Part shown: positions 1 through 10,102 of the stretch, piece after piece
How positions within the stretch are numbered: position 1 is the first letter of the stretch
Layout: every line of letters begins with the position of its first letter
Assembly: GCF_907164915.1 (NCBI RefSeq)
Contig: NC_061866.1
Location: 29,777,905 to 29,841,904 of the forward strand
Direction of reading: 5' to 3'
Length of the DNA: 64,000 bases
Origin: Impatiens glandulifera
Lineage: Eukaryota > Streptophyta > Magnoliopsida > Ericales > Balsaminaceae
Program-made: the position numbers and the translations under genes
The notes under the pieces: model-generated
Databases searched by the model: none
What the model was told of the DNA's origin: nothing
Seen by the model: the letters and a program-made list of their open reading frames with translations, nothing else

Positions 1-394
1 TTTTTTAACGTTTCTTTTTTCTTTTTTAGGAAGCGGAACAATTTTCTTTATTCACGTTGTTTAAGCTTATTTTTTGATTTTTTCCACGAGCTTCCTTTTT
101 TTTAGAATTAGACGAAAGTACACGAGACAATGCAATTAGGTATCCTTTGGTTGAACCGTCTAGGAAATTATCGATTTCCTTTTGAAACGATCGTCGAAGG
201 AACACTCTCATCTCATCTCAGCTCGTACATGTTTCCTAATATCCATTTTTTTGTCTTCCTTTTTTTTAGAGACAAATCTTGGCGACATTTCCTCGCATTA
301 TATTTTTGGAAAATAATGCTTACAACTAGGCACCGAGACAAGGTTGCTTACGAATCCTCTTGATAGAGGAATCAGGTCGAAACGTAGTTCAATG

Positions 395-2726
395 TAGGGG
401 TGAGCAAACGGGTAAATCCAACCCGTATTACCCAACCCATATTCAACCCAAATTAAATTTACCCAACCCATAATTCAACCCATATTATTTACTAATATGG
501 GTTGGGTATGGGTTGGGTATGGGTTGGGTAACCCAAATTATTTATTTTTTATTTTTTTATTTAACATGTATTTGACTCATTTAACACATTTTTATTCGTT
601 TAACACGTTTTTCACGTTTTTGACATTTTAAATACGTTTTTCACACGTTTAACACGTTTTTGACACGTTTAACACGTTTTTGGCACGTTTAACACATTTT
701 TGACACGTTGAACACGTTTTTCATGTTTTTGGAATGTTTAACACGTTTTTGACACATTTGACACGTTTTGACACGTTTTTTCACGTTTTCGACACGTTTA
801 ACACATTTCGACACATTTTTGGCACGTTTAACACGTTTAACATGTTTTGACACGTTTAACATATCTTTCACATTTTTGACACGTTTCACACGTTTTTCAT
901 GTTTTTGGCACGTTTTGACACGTTTAACATGTTTTTCACGTTTTGACACGTTTAACACGTTTTCGACACGTTTAATACGTTTTTCACATTATTGACACGT
1001 TTCACACGTTTTTCACATTTTTGGCACGTTTAACACGTTTTGACACGTTTAACACGTTTTAACACGTTTAACACGTTTTGACACGTTTAACACGTTTCGA
1101 CACGTTTTGTCACGTTTTTCACGTTTTTGGCACGTTTTGCACGTTTTGACACATATTTCACGTTTTTGGCCCGTTTAACACGTTTTCCTCGTTTTTGACA
1201 TATTTTGATACGTTTAACACGTTTTTGACACGTTTAATACGTTTTCACACGTTTAATGTCAAACGTGTGAAAAACATATTAAACGTGTCAAAAATTCCAA
1301 AAACGTGTTAAACGTGACAAAACATGTTAAAACTTATCAAAACGTGTTAACGTGCAAAAAAAAATGTTAAACATGTAAAAAATATGTTAAATGTGTAAAA
1401 CGTGTTAAAATGTCAAAAACGTGTTAAACGTGCCAAAAACGTGAAAAACGTGTTAAACATGTTACAAACGTATTAAACATGTTACAAACATGTTAAACGT
1501 GTTAAGAATGTGAAAAACATGTTAAACATGTCAAAAACGTATTAAACGTACCAAAATGTGAAAAACATGTTAATGTGTGAAAAACGTGTCAAATATGTCA
1601 AAAACGTGTTTAACATGCCCAAAATGTGAAAAACATATTAAATATGTGAAACACGTGTTAAACGTGTGAAAAACGTGTGAAAATGTGTTAAACATATCAA
1701 AAACGTGTTAAAATGTTAAAAACGTGTTAAACGTGCCAAAAACGTAAAAACCGTGTTAAACTTATCAAAAACGTGTTAACGTGTTAGTTATGTTAAAACG
1801 TGTTAAACGTGCCAAAAACGTATAAACGTGTTAAACGTGTGAAAAACATTTTTAAGTGTGAAAACGTGATAAAAATATTAAAAACGTGTTAAACGTGTGA
1901 AAAACGTGTTAAACATATCAAAAACGTGTTAAAATGTCAAAAACGTGTTAAACGTGTTAAACGTGCCAAAAATGTGAAACTTGTGTTAAACTTATCAAAA
2001 ACGTGTTAAATATGTTTAAAACATTTTAAACGTGCCAAAAACGTGAAAATCGTGTTAAACTTATCAAAAACGTGTTAACGTGTTAAATATGTTAAAAACG
2101 TGTTAAACGTGTCAAAAACGTAAAAAAACGTGTTAAACTGTTAAAAACGCGTTAAATATGTCAAAAACGAGTTCAACATGACAAAAACGTGAAAAACGTG
2201 TTATTAGTGTGAAAATATGTTAAACATGTTAAAAACGTGTTAAACGTGTCAAAAACGTGAAAACGTGTTAAACGTGTCAAAAACGTGAAAACGTGTCAAA
2301 ATGTGAAAACGTGTTAAACGTGTGAAAACGTGTTAAACGTGTGAAAACGTGTTAAACGTGTGAAAACGTGTTAAACGTGTGAAAAACGTGTGAAAACATG
2401 TTATAAGTGAAACGTGTTAAAAATATTAAAAAACGTGTTAGATGTGTGCAAAACGTGTTAAACGTATGAAAAATATGTTAAATATGTCAAAAACGTGTTC
2501 GACTTAAAGTTGGAAGATTATTAGTTTATATTGGATTAATAATAGAGAATTAAACTAAATTTATATAATTTGGGTAATTTGGGTAACCCTAACCCAACCC
2601 AAATTAAACTCAACCCATACTCAACCCAACCCATACTCAACCCAACCCATATTACCCAACCCAAATTAATATTTTGGGTTTGGGTTAGGGTTGGGTTTGG
2701 GTAAACCCATATTATGCTCACCCCTA
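395..2726. mobile_element. Non-autonomous hAT-like element with minisatellite interior (D1)
   Basis: The element has perfect 12-bp terminal inverted repeats: TAGGGGTGAGCA at 395-406 and TGCTCACCCCTA ending at 2726. It is flanked by an 8-bp target-site duplication GTTCAATG (387-394 and 2727-2734). Eight-base duplications and a TAGGGG start are typical of the hAT superfamily. The related empty site sits in B2 near 10464-10480 as TAGTTCAAGGTGCAAAA, without the insert. Subterminal stretches (about 405-540 and 2570-2710) are rich in GGGTTGGGT or its complement. There is no transposase, so mobility would need a transposase supplied in trans. The interior is a large inverted minisatellite. Confidence 0.88.
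555..2510. repeat. Head-to-head minisatellite forming a giant inverted repeat
   Basis: From about 555 to 1254 the plus strand repeats degenerate ~10-20 bp units built from CACGTTT and TTTTTGACACGTTTAA. From 1261 to about 2510 it repeats the reverse complement, such as AAAACGTGTTAAACGTG. The axis is a perfect palindrome: TTTTCACACGTTT, six bases AATGTC, then AAACGTGTGAAAA (about 1242-1273). The right arm is almost twice as long as the left. Open frames here (lysine/valine-rich on minus, phenylalanine/threonine-rich on plus) are translations of the repeat, not genes. Confidence 0.9.
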
Positions 2727-2927
2727 GTTCAATGTGCAAAAATATCAGTTTTATATTGGAAATACCCCTAGTGTGAACTAGAGTTTTATTATTATTATTT
2801 TTTTCTTTTTTCACTTTTTGGAATGCCACAAGTGTGAACTAGGTTTTATTTCTTTTTTATTTCTTTTTTGAATGGTATAGTATGCACTACTTGAAGTAAA
2901 CGGCTTATGTTTATGATCATTTTTTTA

Positions 2928-3115
2928 AGATGTCTTACAACGCGTTATCGAGGATATACGTCTTACATCACATATTTTTTTTCGGATGACTTAGAATGCG
3001 CTATTGGTGATAGGTGTCTTACATCGCATCTTTTTTTTATTATTTATTTTTATTTTTTGGATGACTTACAATGCGTTATCGGGGATAAACATCTTACATC
3101 GAATCGTTTTTTTAT
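2928..3115. repeat. Three imperfect ~65-bp tandem repeats
   Basis: The core GATG(T/A)CTTACAA(C/T)GCG followed by TTAT(C/T)G(A/G)(G/T)GAT and a CTTACATC segment recurs three times, separated by T-rich runs. The same array occurs in B2 at about 10713-10890, so it predates the B duplication. No function is apparent. Confidence 0.6.
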
Positions 3116-3654
3116 TTTCTTATTTGTTTATGGTTAGACATTTTATTAGTATTTTCGAAGAATGCCCTTATTCTTGACATCGGGAAGGTCGTCTTATTTG
3201 TTTTTATAAAAGAGAAACGAGGATTATGATCCGGCCTAAGCTACGTATCTTTTTCCAAAGAATCAGGTCATTGATGTAGTTCATGGTCATGATTATTTTT
3301 TTTTATTTTTTTTGTGTTTTCATTTTTTCCTTTTAAAGATGAGCTAGTGTATGAATTAAGATTTTTTTATTTTATTAGAAGATCCATTAGTATGAGAACT
3401 AGAGTTTCATTCCTTTTTCTTTTTTTATTGTTGTTTTTTCATTCTTTTTATTTTTAAGTGCCTTAGTGTATAAAATTATGATTTTATTTTTGTTGATGTT
3501 GTTATCATCATTTCATTTTATTTTACGTTTGTTGATGCAAATATTTTCAATACAAATGATGTTAATGCATGCATATGCAAATGTAATCCTACGAATGATC
3601 GATAATTTCCAGATTTTTCATTCATGTCATTTTTAGACCTACAAGTGTACCATC

Positions 3655-4150
3655 AATAAAGAATGAGAAGACATCTTGTCCTCAAGTTATTTGGGAGATC
3701 CTTCATCGTCTTATGTGATTACCTTAAGTGTTTGATTCACTAGCTCAAGTAGACATTAAGATTTTTCTTCCATGAACATCGTTCTTGAGCCTAAGCTTTA
3801 ATTGTGTTCTTGGAACTTGGAGCTATTGCTTATGATCAAGAGGTCATGCCCTAATTTTATACATAGGTTTTCTGGGAGGCACTTCATCATCTTCTTTGAT
3901 TTATATTGAATGTTTGACTCACTACTTAAGTAGACGTTAAGATTATTTTCCACAAGAATCGTTATGGAGTCTAAGATGTAGTTACGGTCTTGGGACCTAG
4001 AGTTATTGCTTATGATTGAGAGATCATGTCTTAGTTGAAGACCAATAAAACAAACACAATTATTGTCGACTTTAGATTTATATCAGACATCATCATTTAC
4101 TTTAGCCGCTCCGAGATGTCATGTGAATGAATTATTAAGGCCGTGTAAAA
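3655..4150. repeat. Degenerate ~175-bp tandem repeats
   Basis: Phrases built around TCATG(T/C)C(C/T)TA, TGGGAG(A/G)(T/C) and CTTCATC(A/G)TCTT recur near 3667, 3843 and 4022, about 175 bp apart. Each unit carries a TTGATTCACTA-like or TTGACTCACTA-like segment. Versions also occur in B2 (about 11460-12480). No gene is visible. Confidence 0.5.
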
Positions 4151-4274
4151 CTATAATAAGCCTCTTATTGATTGAGTGCATCATCTCTCAATTTTAATAC
4201 CACTCATTATTTCTCGCATGCTTTTTTATTCTCAAATCCTGACATATTTTTTCCTTCTTCGACTTTCCCTTTTT

Positions 4275-4839
4275 CCTGTTCAATTTCTTCACGGCAATGC
4301 AATATTTGACTCCTCCTTTATACTCGTTCCATCTATTTGTGCGGCCAACAACTCTTTAGATAATAAGATATTTTCTAACTCCTCGAGCGAAGGTTGTTGT
4401 GCCCATCCTTTAATCGAGATGATAAATAGAGTATACTCGGATCAAAGTTCTTGAACAATATATCTCTTCGTTGAGCCTCTAAATTTTTATCATTTGGGTT
4501 CAGTAATGAAATTTCCGAACATATGTTCTTAACCTTAAGAAAGAATACCGAGAAAATTCCAATTTGCGTTGCGGCTGCCAACTCGTTTTCAAGTATCTGA
4601 AGACGAACCTCATTCTTATTATTGAAAAGACAATTAAGCGTTTCCTAAATCTCACGAGCAGATCCACAGTCGATGATGTGCTCGAACAGATTGTGGGAGA
4701 TTGACATCTTCAACACAAATTCTACATTCGCGTTGAGTTTCTTCAACTTTTTCAATTCTTCCGCATTTTCAACGACATCCTCAGAAGCTATATCATTTTT
4801 GTCTATGATGATGCCCCACAATGTTCCCTGACTAGGCAC
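4275..4839 (-). pseudogene. Degenerate Ty1/copia gag fragment (D1)
   Basis: Read on the minus strand, this gives a copia-type gag core: a segment ending with SARE, then an in-frame TAG where a tryptophan is expected, then ETLNCLFNNKNEVRLQILEN, KVKNICSEISLLNP and, after a frameshift, GWAQQPSLEELENILLSKEL. The last two blocks are characteristic of plant copia gag proteins. No zinc knuckle, protease or LTR is seen nearby, so only a gag fragment remains. The stop fits G-to-A decay of TGG. It points opposite to the other LTR elements in the window and has no visible regulation. Confidence 0.75.
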
Positions 4840-5233
4840 GATTCCATATAAGTCTTCTATATTCGGTAGTTTGACTAATTAACAACTTTAAACTAAGTCC
4901 AGCTACACGACTACCACTTTCCATATCGAATAATAATGTTACCTTCTTCTTGAATGCAACCAAAGCTCCAATATCATGTAACGAAGTCACAATCAGAACT
5001 TCGATTATCAAACCGTGAATAAGCTTATTAAAAAAAATGAATAAAGACTTTAGATTGGGAAACAAATTTAAATACAATTCTTTATATTAAATGTGTAAAA
5101 TAAGGATACAATTACATCTTATATATAGTAAAATAAAACTTAGACATAAGCTAAGAATCTCATTTATTATAGATAATTTTCAGAGACTTAAGATAATGAA
5201 AAGACACATTTGTTATTATTATCACTTGAGTTT

Positions 5234-5669
5234 CTAACCGGCGCCACCCATGACCAAGAAATTCATCTCGGCACTGATGGAGTTTTGATCTTGAATTAGC
5301 GGTTGCTGCTGCGGCCACATCAGACTACTGGTTTGGATTGTAGGTGACGACATAATGCTTAAACGAGCGAAGCTCTGGTTTTGAGCACGGGTGATTGCGA
5401 GGGGATCATGACGAGGGTTTTGCATGAAGTAGATGAATAAGAAGGAATTGCAGATTTCCATTAATGGGTGATAAACTTCTACGGGTATTACTCAGCATCA
5501 TCATGGAGATATTGTCTTGGTCATGATGAAGTCCTGCACATAATCCAGCTGTAGGTCTCCCGTTAATCCAGCTCAAAGGGCGATGATCAAATGACTCTAC
5601 CTATCCTAAGTAATTGAACTCCAAATTCTCAAGTAAATTATTAGAAGAGATCCTTTCGTTCATATCCAT
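5234..5669 (-). pseudogene. C1, decayed copy of an unknown small gene (D1)
   Basis: Reading leftwards from ATG at 5669, the frame starts MDMNERISSNNLL, like intact neighbour C2, but hits TAG after about 22 codons (near 5605) and a frameshift after SPIN. A second frame (5461-5234) carries the conserved block FMQNP.HDPLAITRAQNQS and a 38-residue tail ending MNFLVMGGAG, which C2 lacks. The splice acceptor before the ATG is changed from AG (C2) to AT. The tail probably shows the original C-terminus of the family. I do not recognise the protein; there is no signal peptide or membrane span. Confidence 0.55.
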
Positions 5670-6180
5670 ATATAAATTTCATCCAAAAAAAATAATTCTA
5701 AATTATATATATATATATATATTTAAATATAATTTCTCTTTCATTTATTCATAAAAAATAAACAAAATTACAGTTATCAACCTTCTATAACAAAATTTAT
5801 CAAAATGAATTTATCAAATCTCTTTCTAAGAAAATTCAAAAGTTCAAGGTGTTGATTTTATAAATCTTGAACTCTAATGTTCCCTAACAAATTTACACCA
5901 TTTCAGAAATCACAAAAAAAAAAAAGATTTGACATTTGTATATAAGCTCAAAATCAATTCCATTTTTTATTTTTCAAATAATTAACCATGAAATATTGCA
6001 TTTAGCTAGATCCAACTATCTATGTATACAGAGGATGATAATAGATATATTTACCTAGCTTAAAAAATGGAAGTCCGAAGAACTGAAGAATAATAAATAA
6101 TTCTCGCTAGACAATTTAAACAAAAAGAAGATGAGCAAGAGGTAGAGTATTAGATGTGAAATAAAAAGAAGAATAAGAGG

Positions 6181-6189
6181 TTTATATAC
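6181..6189 (-). promoter_or_regulatory. TATA box upstream of C1
   Basis: TGTATATAAA on the minus strand, at the position equivalent to the C2 TATA box and followed by the same pyrimidine-rich leader and a retained GTAAAT splice donor near 6050. C1 itself is a pseudogene, so the promoter probably drives no intact product. Confidence 0.45.
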
Positions 6190-6904
6190 AATAAAATTGA
6201 GCTCAAAATTTGGAATTACAATATATTACATGTTTATCTTTGGTCAACAGATAAAAAGCAACTTGTACATTTTTTTAATAATATTTGATAGTTTTTATGG
6301 AACTTTCAGTTATTGTCATAAAGTTTTAATACCAATAAAATATAATTATTTTAAAATCATTTTTGTGGGCTTTACAAAGAATTTGATTATTTTACCTATA
6401 TTAGTTAATTTGTTGTAATTATTATAACTTCTTTTTATTAAACTTTTATGGATCTTTATCTATGTATTTAATATTAGTATTATAATATTTAAGAAAATTA
6501 TAAACTTATGATAAAGATCAAATAAATAAATTACAACAATCTATATATTTTTTTATTTTTTATTAATTAACTCATTTAATAAATATCTCAGTTTTCCATT
6601 GTTTTTATATTTTCTTTTGGTTAATTCTTTTATTTTTAATTAATTATAAATAAACTTAAGGTGTTGTAATATTTTTTGAGATCAATTATTAATATAATAA
6701 TATTAAATAAAGTATAAACACTAAGTAGATTTTTGTTAAACTCAAAAGAAGAAATGAAAGAGGATTAACCATAACGTTCAAATGTAGAATATATAGAAAG
6801 GTAGAATATGTAAATTCTATGAACGACAAAAAAATAAAATTTCTTTAGTGAGACTAGCTGATTGTCGTTTACTGTCACATTTATTACATTAGTTGTTAAA
6901 CAAT

Positions 6905-7261
6905 TTATTTAGTACTTTTATTTAAGTCATAACTAATAGTGCTTAAACAAGCCAAGCTTTGGTTTTGAGCACGGGTGATGGCGAGTGGATCATGATGAGG
7001 GTTTTGCATAAAGTAATTAGTTTGATGAATAAGATGAGATTTCAGATTTCCAGGGTGATAATTTATGGGTGATAATCTTCTACGGGTATTACTTAGCATC
7101 ATCATTGAGATATCGTCTTGGTCATGATAGAGTCCTACTGCATGTCCCTCGTTAATCCAGCTCAAAGGCACCTGATGATCAAATGACTTTATCGATCCTA
7201 AGTAATTCAACTCCAAATTCCCAAGTAAATTATTTGAAGAGATCCTTTCATTCATATCCAT
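6905..7261 (-). CDS. C2, unknown 118-aa protein, tail altered by tandem duplication (D1)
   Basis: The ATG at 7261 directly follows a good splice acceptor (TTTACAG), so the coding exon probably follows a 5'UTR intron (7677-7262, donor GTAAATATG). A TATA box lies at 7845-7853. The 118-residue product begins MDMNERISSNNLLGNLELNY and has the block QNPHHDPLAITRAQNQS shared with C1. Its last ~13 residues read across the C1/C2 duplication junction into what was promoter DNA and replace the C1-type tail ending MNFLVMGGAG. It has no transmembrane segment, and I do not recognise the family; a fragment of a larger regulatory protein is possible. In D2 the first ATG is mutated. Expression is unproven and it may be a pseudogene. 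Confidence 0.45.
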   Translation of the reverse strand: MDMNERISSNNLLGNLELNYLGSIKSFDHQVPLSWINEGHAVGLYHDQDDISMMMLSNTRRRLSPINYHPGNLKSHLIHQTNYFMQNPHHDPLAITRAQNQSLACLSTISYDLNKSTK

Positions 7262-7300
7262 CTGTAAATTTAATCCAACAAAACAAATTAATTATAAATT

Positions 7301-7340
<40 letters not shown>

Positions 7341-7844
7341 AATATAATTTCTCTTTCATTTATTCAAACAATAGTAAAAAAATAAACAAAATTAGAGTTA
7401 TCAACCTTCCATAATAAAATTTATAAAAAATGAATTTATCAAATCTCTTTCCAAAAAAATTCAAAAGTTCTAGATGTTGATTATATAAATCTTGAACTCT
7501 AATGCTGCCTAACAAATTTATACCATTTAAGAAATCACAAAACAAAATAGATTTGACCTTTTTATACAAGCTCAAGGTCCATTCCATTATATATTTTTCA
7601 AATAATTAACCATAAAATCTTGCATTTAGTTAGATCTAGCTATCTATGTATACAAAGCTGATAATAAACATATTTACCTAACTGAAAAAATGAAAGTATG
7701 AAGAACTGATGAATAAGAAATAGTTCTCGCTAGACAATTTAAACAAAAAGAAATGAGCAAGAAGTAGAGTTTAGATGTGAAATGAAAAGAAGAATATGAG
7801 CAAGAGGTAGAGTTTATATGTGAAATGAAAAGAAGAATAAGAGG

Positions 7845-7854
7845 TTTATATACA
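7845..7854 (-). promoter_or_regulatory. TATA box of C2
   Basis: TGTATATAAA on the minus strand, followed by a CT-rich leader containing a repeated TTCTTCTTTTCATTTCACAT motif (about 7780-7840), a splice donor at 7677, and the C2 ATG at 7261. The layout (TATA, short leader exon, 416-bp leader intron, ATG) is typical of plant genes. Confidence 0.5.
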
Positions 7855-8650
7855 ATGAGATTGAGCTCAAAATCTGGAATACAATGCAGGAAGAGTACAT
7901 GCCTATCTTTGGTCAACAGATAAAAAGCAACTTGTACATTTTTTTAATAATTTTTGATAATTTTTATGGAAACTTTTCTTTTAGTTATTGTTGTAAAATT
8001 TTAATACCAATAAAATATTATTATTTTCAAATATTTTTGTGGACTTTAAAAAGAATTGGATTGTTTTACATATATTAGTTAATTTGTTGTAATTATTATA
8101 ACTTCTTTTTATTAAACTTTTATCTTATCTTAATTATTTTTGCAATCTCTATAGATTTATGTACTTATGGATCTTTATCTATGTATTTAATATTAGTATT
8201 ATAATATTTAAGAAAATTATAAACTTATGATAAAGATTAAATAAATAAATTACAACAATCTAGATAATTTTGTATTTTTTTATTAATTAACTCATTTAAT
8301 AAATACCTCAGTTTTCCATTGTTTTTATATTTTCTTTTTGTTAATTCTTTTATTTATAAATTAATTATAAATAAACTTAAGGTGTTGTAATATTTTTTTA
8401 GATCAATTATTAATATAATAATCTTAAATAAAGTATAAACACTTAGTAGATTTTTGTTAAACTCAAAAGAAGAAATTAAAGAGGATTAACCCTAACGTTC
8501 AAAGGTACAATAGGTAAATTCTATGAACGACAAAAAAAAAAATCTTCTTTAGCGAGGCATCTAGCCTGATTGTCGTTTAGTGTCACGTTTATTATATTAG
8601 TTGTTAAACAATTTATTTAGTACTTTTATTTAAGTCATAACTAATTTATT

Positions 8651-10102
8651 TTTTATAGAAAGTAAACGTGACATAATCATATCTCTTCTTTTCTTTAACT
8701 GAAAACAAATAATATTTTGTTTAATAGAAATATAAACCTGTCTCAATTGACAGTTTCACATTTTCTTTAACGTTTAAGCAACCAATAATTTATTTATGAG
8801 AAAATAAACACGACTTAAATGACAATTCGCGTTTTCTTTAAATTAAAAACTGTTTTAATAATAAACAAGAGAGTCTAAACAAAAGTTTTCATTTAAATTA
8901 AAATATAGTTTATTAAGAATTTTTTTTTAATACACTAAGGTAAACTTAAATGAAATATGTTTTAATAGACGTGTTTGATTCATAGTTGAATATTGAGTGT
9001 CGTGCTAATTTCATAAACTCGTAAAATAAAAAATTAATTTAATTTTATATTGTCTAGATCTTTGACAATTTTCAAATTATATTTAAAATTTATACATTGG
9101 GAAAAACGTTTTTACAAATATTTAAGTTTTCATTATATTATATGTAGAAAAAATTTGTATAGAAATTTTTGTAAGTGGCCAATGTAAAACCAGTATCATT
9201 ATAATGGTGTGGGATTTGTTATATTGATAATTATGCATTTTAATATACATAGACTATTAAAAAAATTATATATTTTAATTTTCTTCCCATAAAAGATAAC
9301 CATTTAGAATACCTTACCTTAATTAAATTATTATCTTCTCTATGAAAATGATTTCCTATTTATAGCACACCACTCTTCCCTTATTTTATTTCAATAATAA
9401 TTAATTTATTATTTTCAAATAACTCTCATATTATTTTTAAGATATCTAGATAAACAAAATATTATATATATATATATATTAGAAAATGAATTGTTTTATA
9501 TATATTAAAAAATAATTATTTTTTTATTAATAAGTAAATTGTTGTTTAAATATTGAGAGTTAACTAAAATTATTTTAAAATTAAACAAGTCCTAGTGAAA
9601 CATAAACTTATATTTATTTCAAAATATTCCAACATTTTTTACTATCGTCTTAATTGTCAATGACAAAAACATAAGTGTATCGATTATTTAGACTCACATA
9701 TATTATCTATATGTGAGTCTAAATAACATTGAGTGGTAATTTCAATGTCTCATCTACTTTGAGTATTAATATATATTTTTTGTTTTGTTTTTTGGCGACC
9801 TGGTATATTTGATAGAATCGATACACATATGCTTTTTCTTTTAGCAATTAGGATGAAAGTCTAGGTGAGCATTATGTGGTGATTTTAAAATCTCAACCAT
9901 GAGAAACTCTTTTTCTATTGTTTTTTGTAGCATTGGTATATCTTACAGAATTAATACACTCGCATTCTTGTCTTTGTGCAATAAAGACAAGAGTCTAGAT
10001 GAATATGCAATGGTGATTTTAAAGTCTCAACTTTGATGACAACTTTATCTCATTTGTTTTTTTCTCAAGTCTCGACTTTCGAGTCAAATCCAATTTTTTA
10101 AA
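8651..10102. other. AT-rich intergenic stretch, no gene seen
   Basis: I see no coding signal on either strand. It contains a (TA)n tract near 9461-9479, expanded in D2 (about 40966-41001), and a perfect hairpin at 9684-9726. Two similar phrases (TCTAGGTGAGCATTATGTGG near 9862 and TCTAGATGAATATGCAATGG near 9993) followed by GTGATTTTAAA suggest an old ~130-bp repeat. Confidence 0.6.
9684..9726. repeat. Perfect 19-bp hairpin (D1)
   Basis: The left arm TTATTTAGACTCACATATA (9684-9702), loop TTATC and exact complementary right arm (9708-9726) form a perfect stem. It is preserved without change in D2 at 41207-41249. It could be a short foldback element, but no target duplication is evident. Confidence 0.8.

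Larger units (their letters stand above)
1..4237. repeat. B1, old repeat copy, interrupted by a hAT element
   Basis: Positions 1-394 plus 2727-4237 align with 10103-12037 (B2), with many substitutions and small indels, so this duplication is much older than D1/D2. Shared landmarks include GAAACGATCGTCGAAGG, TTTTATATTGGAAAT and GGATGACTTACAATG. I see no convincing protein-coding content; the small open frames are interrupted and not conserved between B1 and B2. The window starts inside the repeat, so the true left end is unknown. Confidence 0.8.
5355..8650. repeat. C1/C2 tandem duplication of a ~1.6-kb gene-sized unit
   Basis: 5355-6934 aligns with 6935-8650, including coding exon, leader intron, TATA box and upstream DNA (TTATTTAAGTCATAACTAA ends both units). 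Divergence is visibly much larger than between D1 and D2, so this duplication is older. The junction at 6934/6935 lies inside the C2 coding sequence. (TA)n tracts in the introns differ in length. Confidence 0.75.

Noticed and set aside
130..363. 77-codon plus frame in the B1 repeat
   Set aside because: The B2 equivalent (about 10218-10445) is broken by substitutions and indels, so it is not under coding constraint.
689..995. Lysine/valine-rich minus frame and phenylalanine/threonine-rich plus frame
   Set aside because: Both are translations of the CACGTTT minisatellite.
405..2710. Telomere-like GGGTTGGGT and GGGTTTGGGTTAGGG runs
   Set aside because: They are short, imperfect, sit just inside the hAT-like ends in both orientations and do not form a plant TTTAGGG array; better explained as subterminal repeats of the element.
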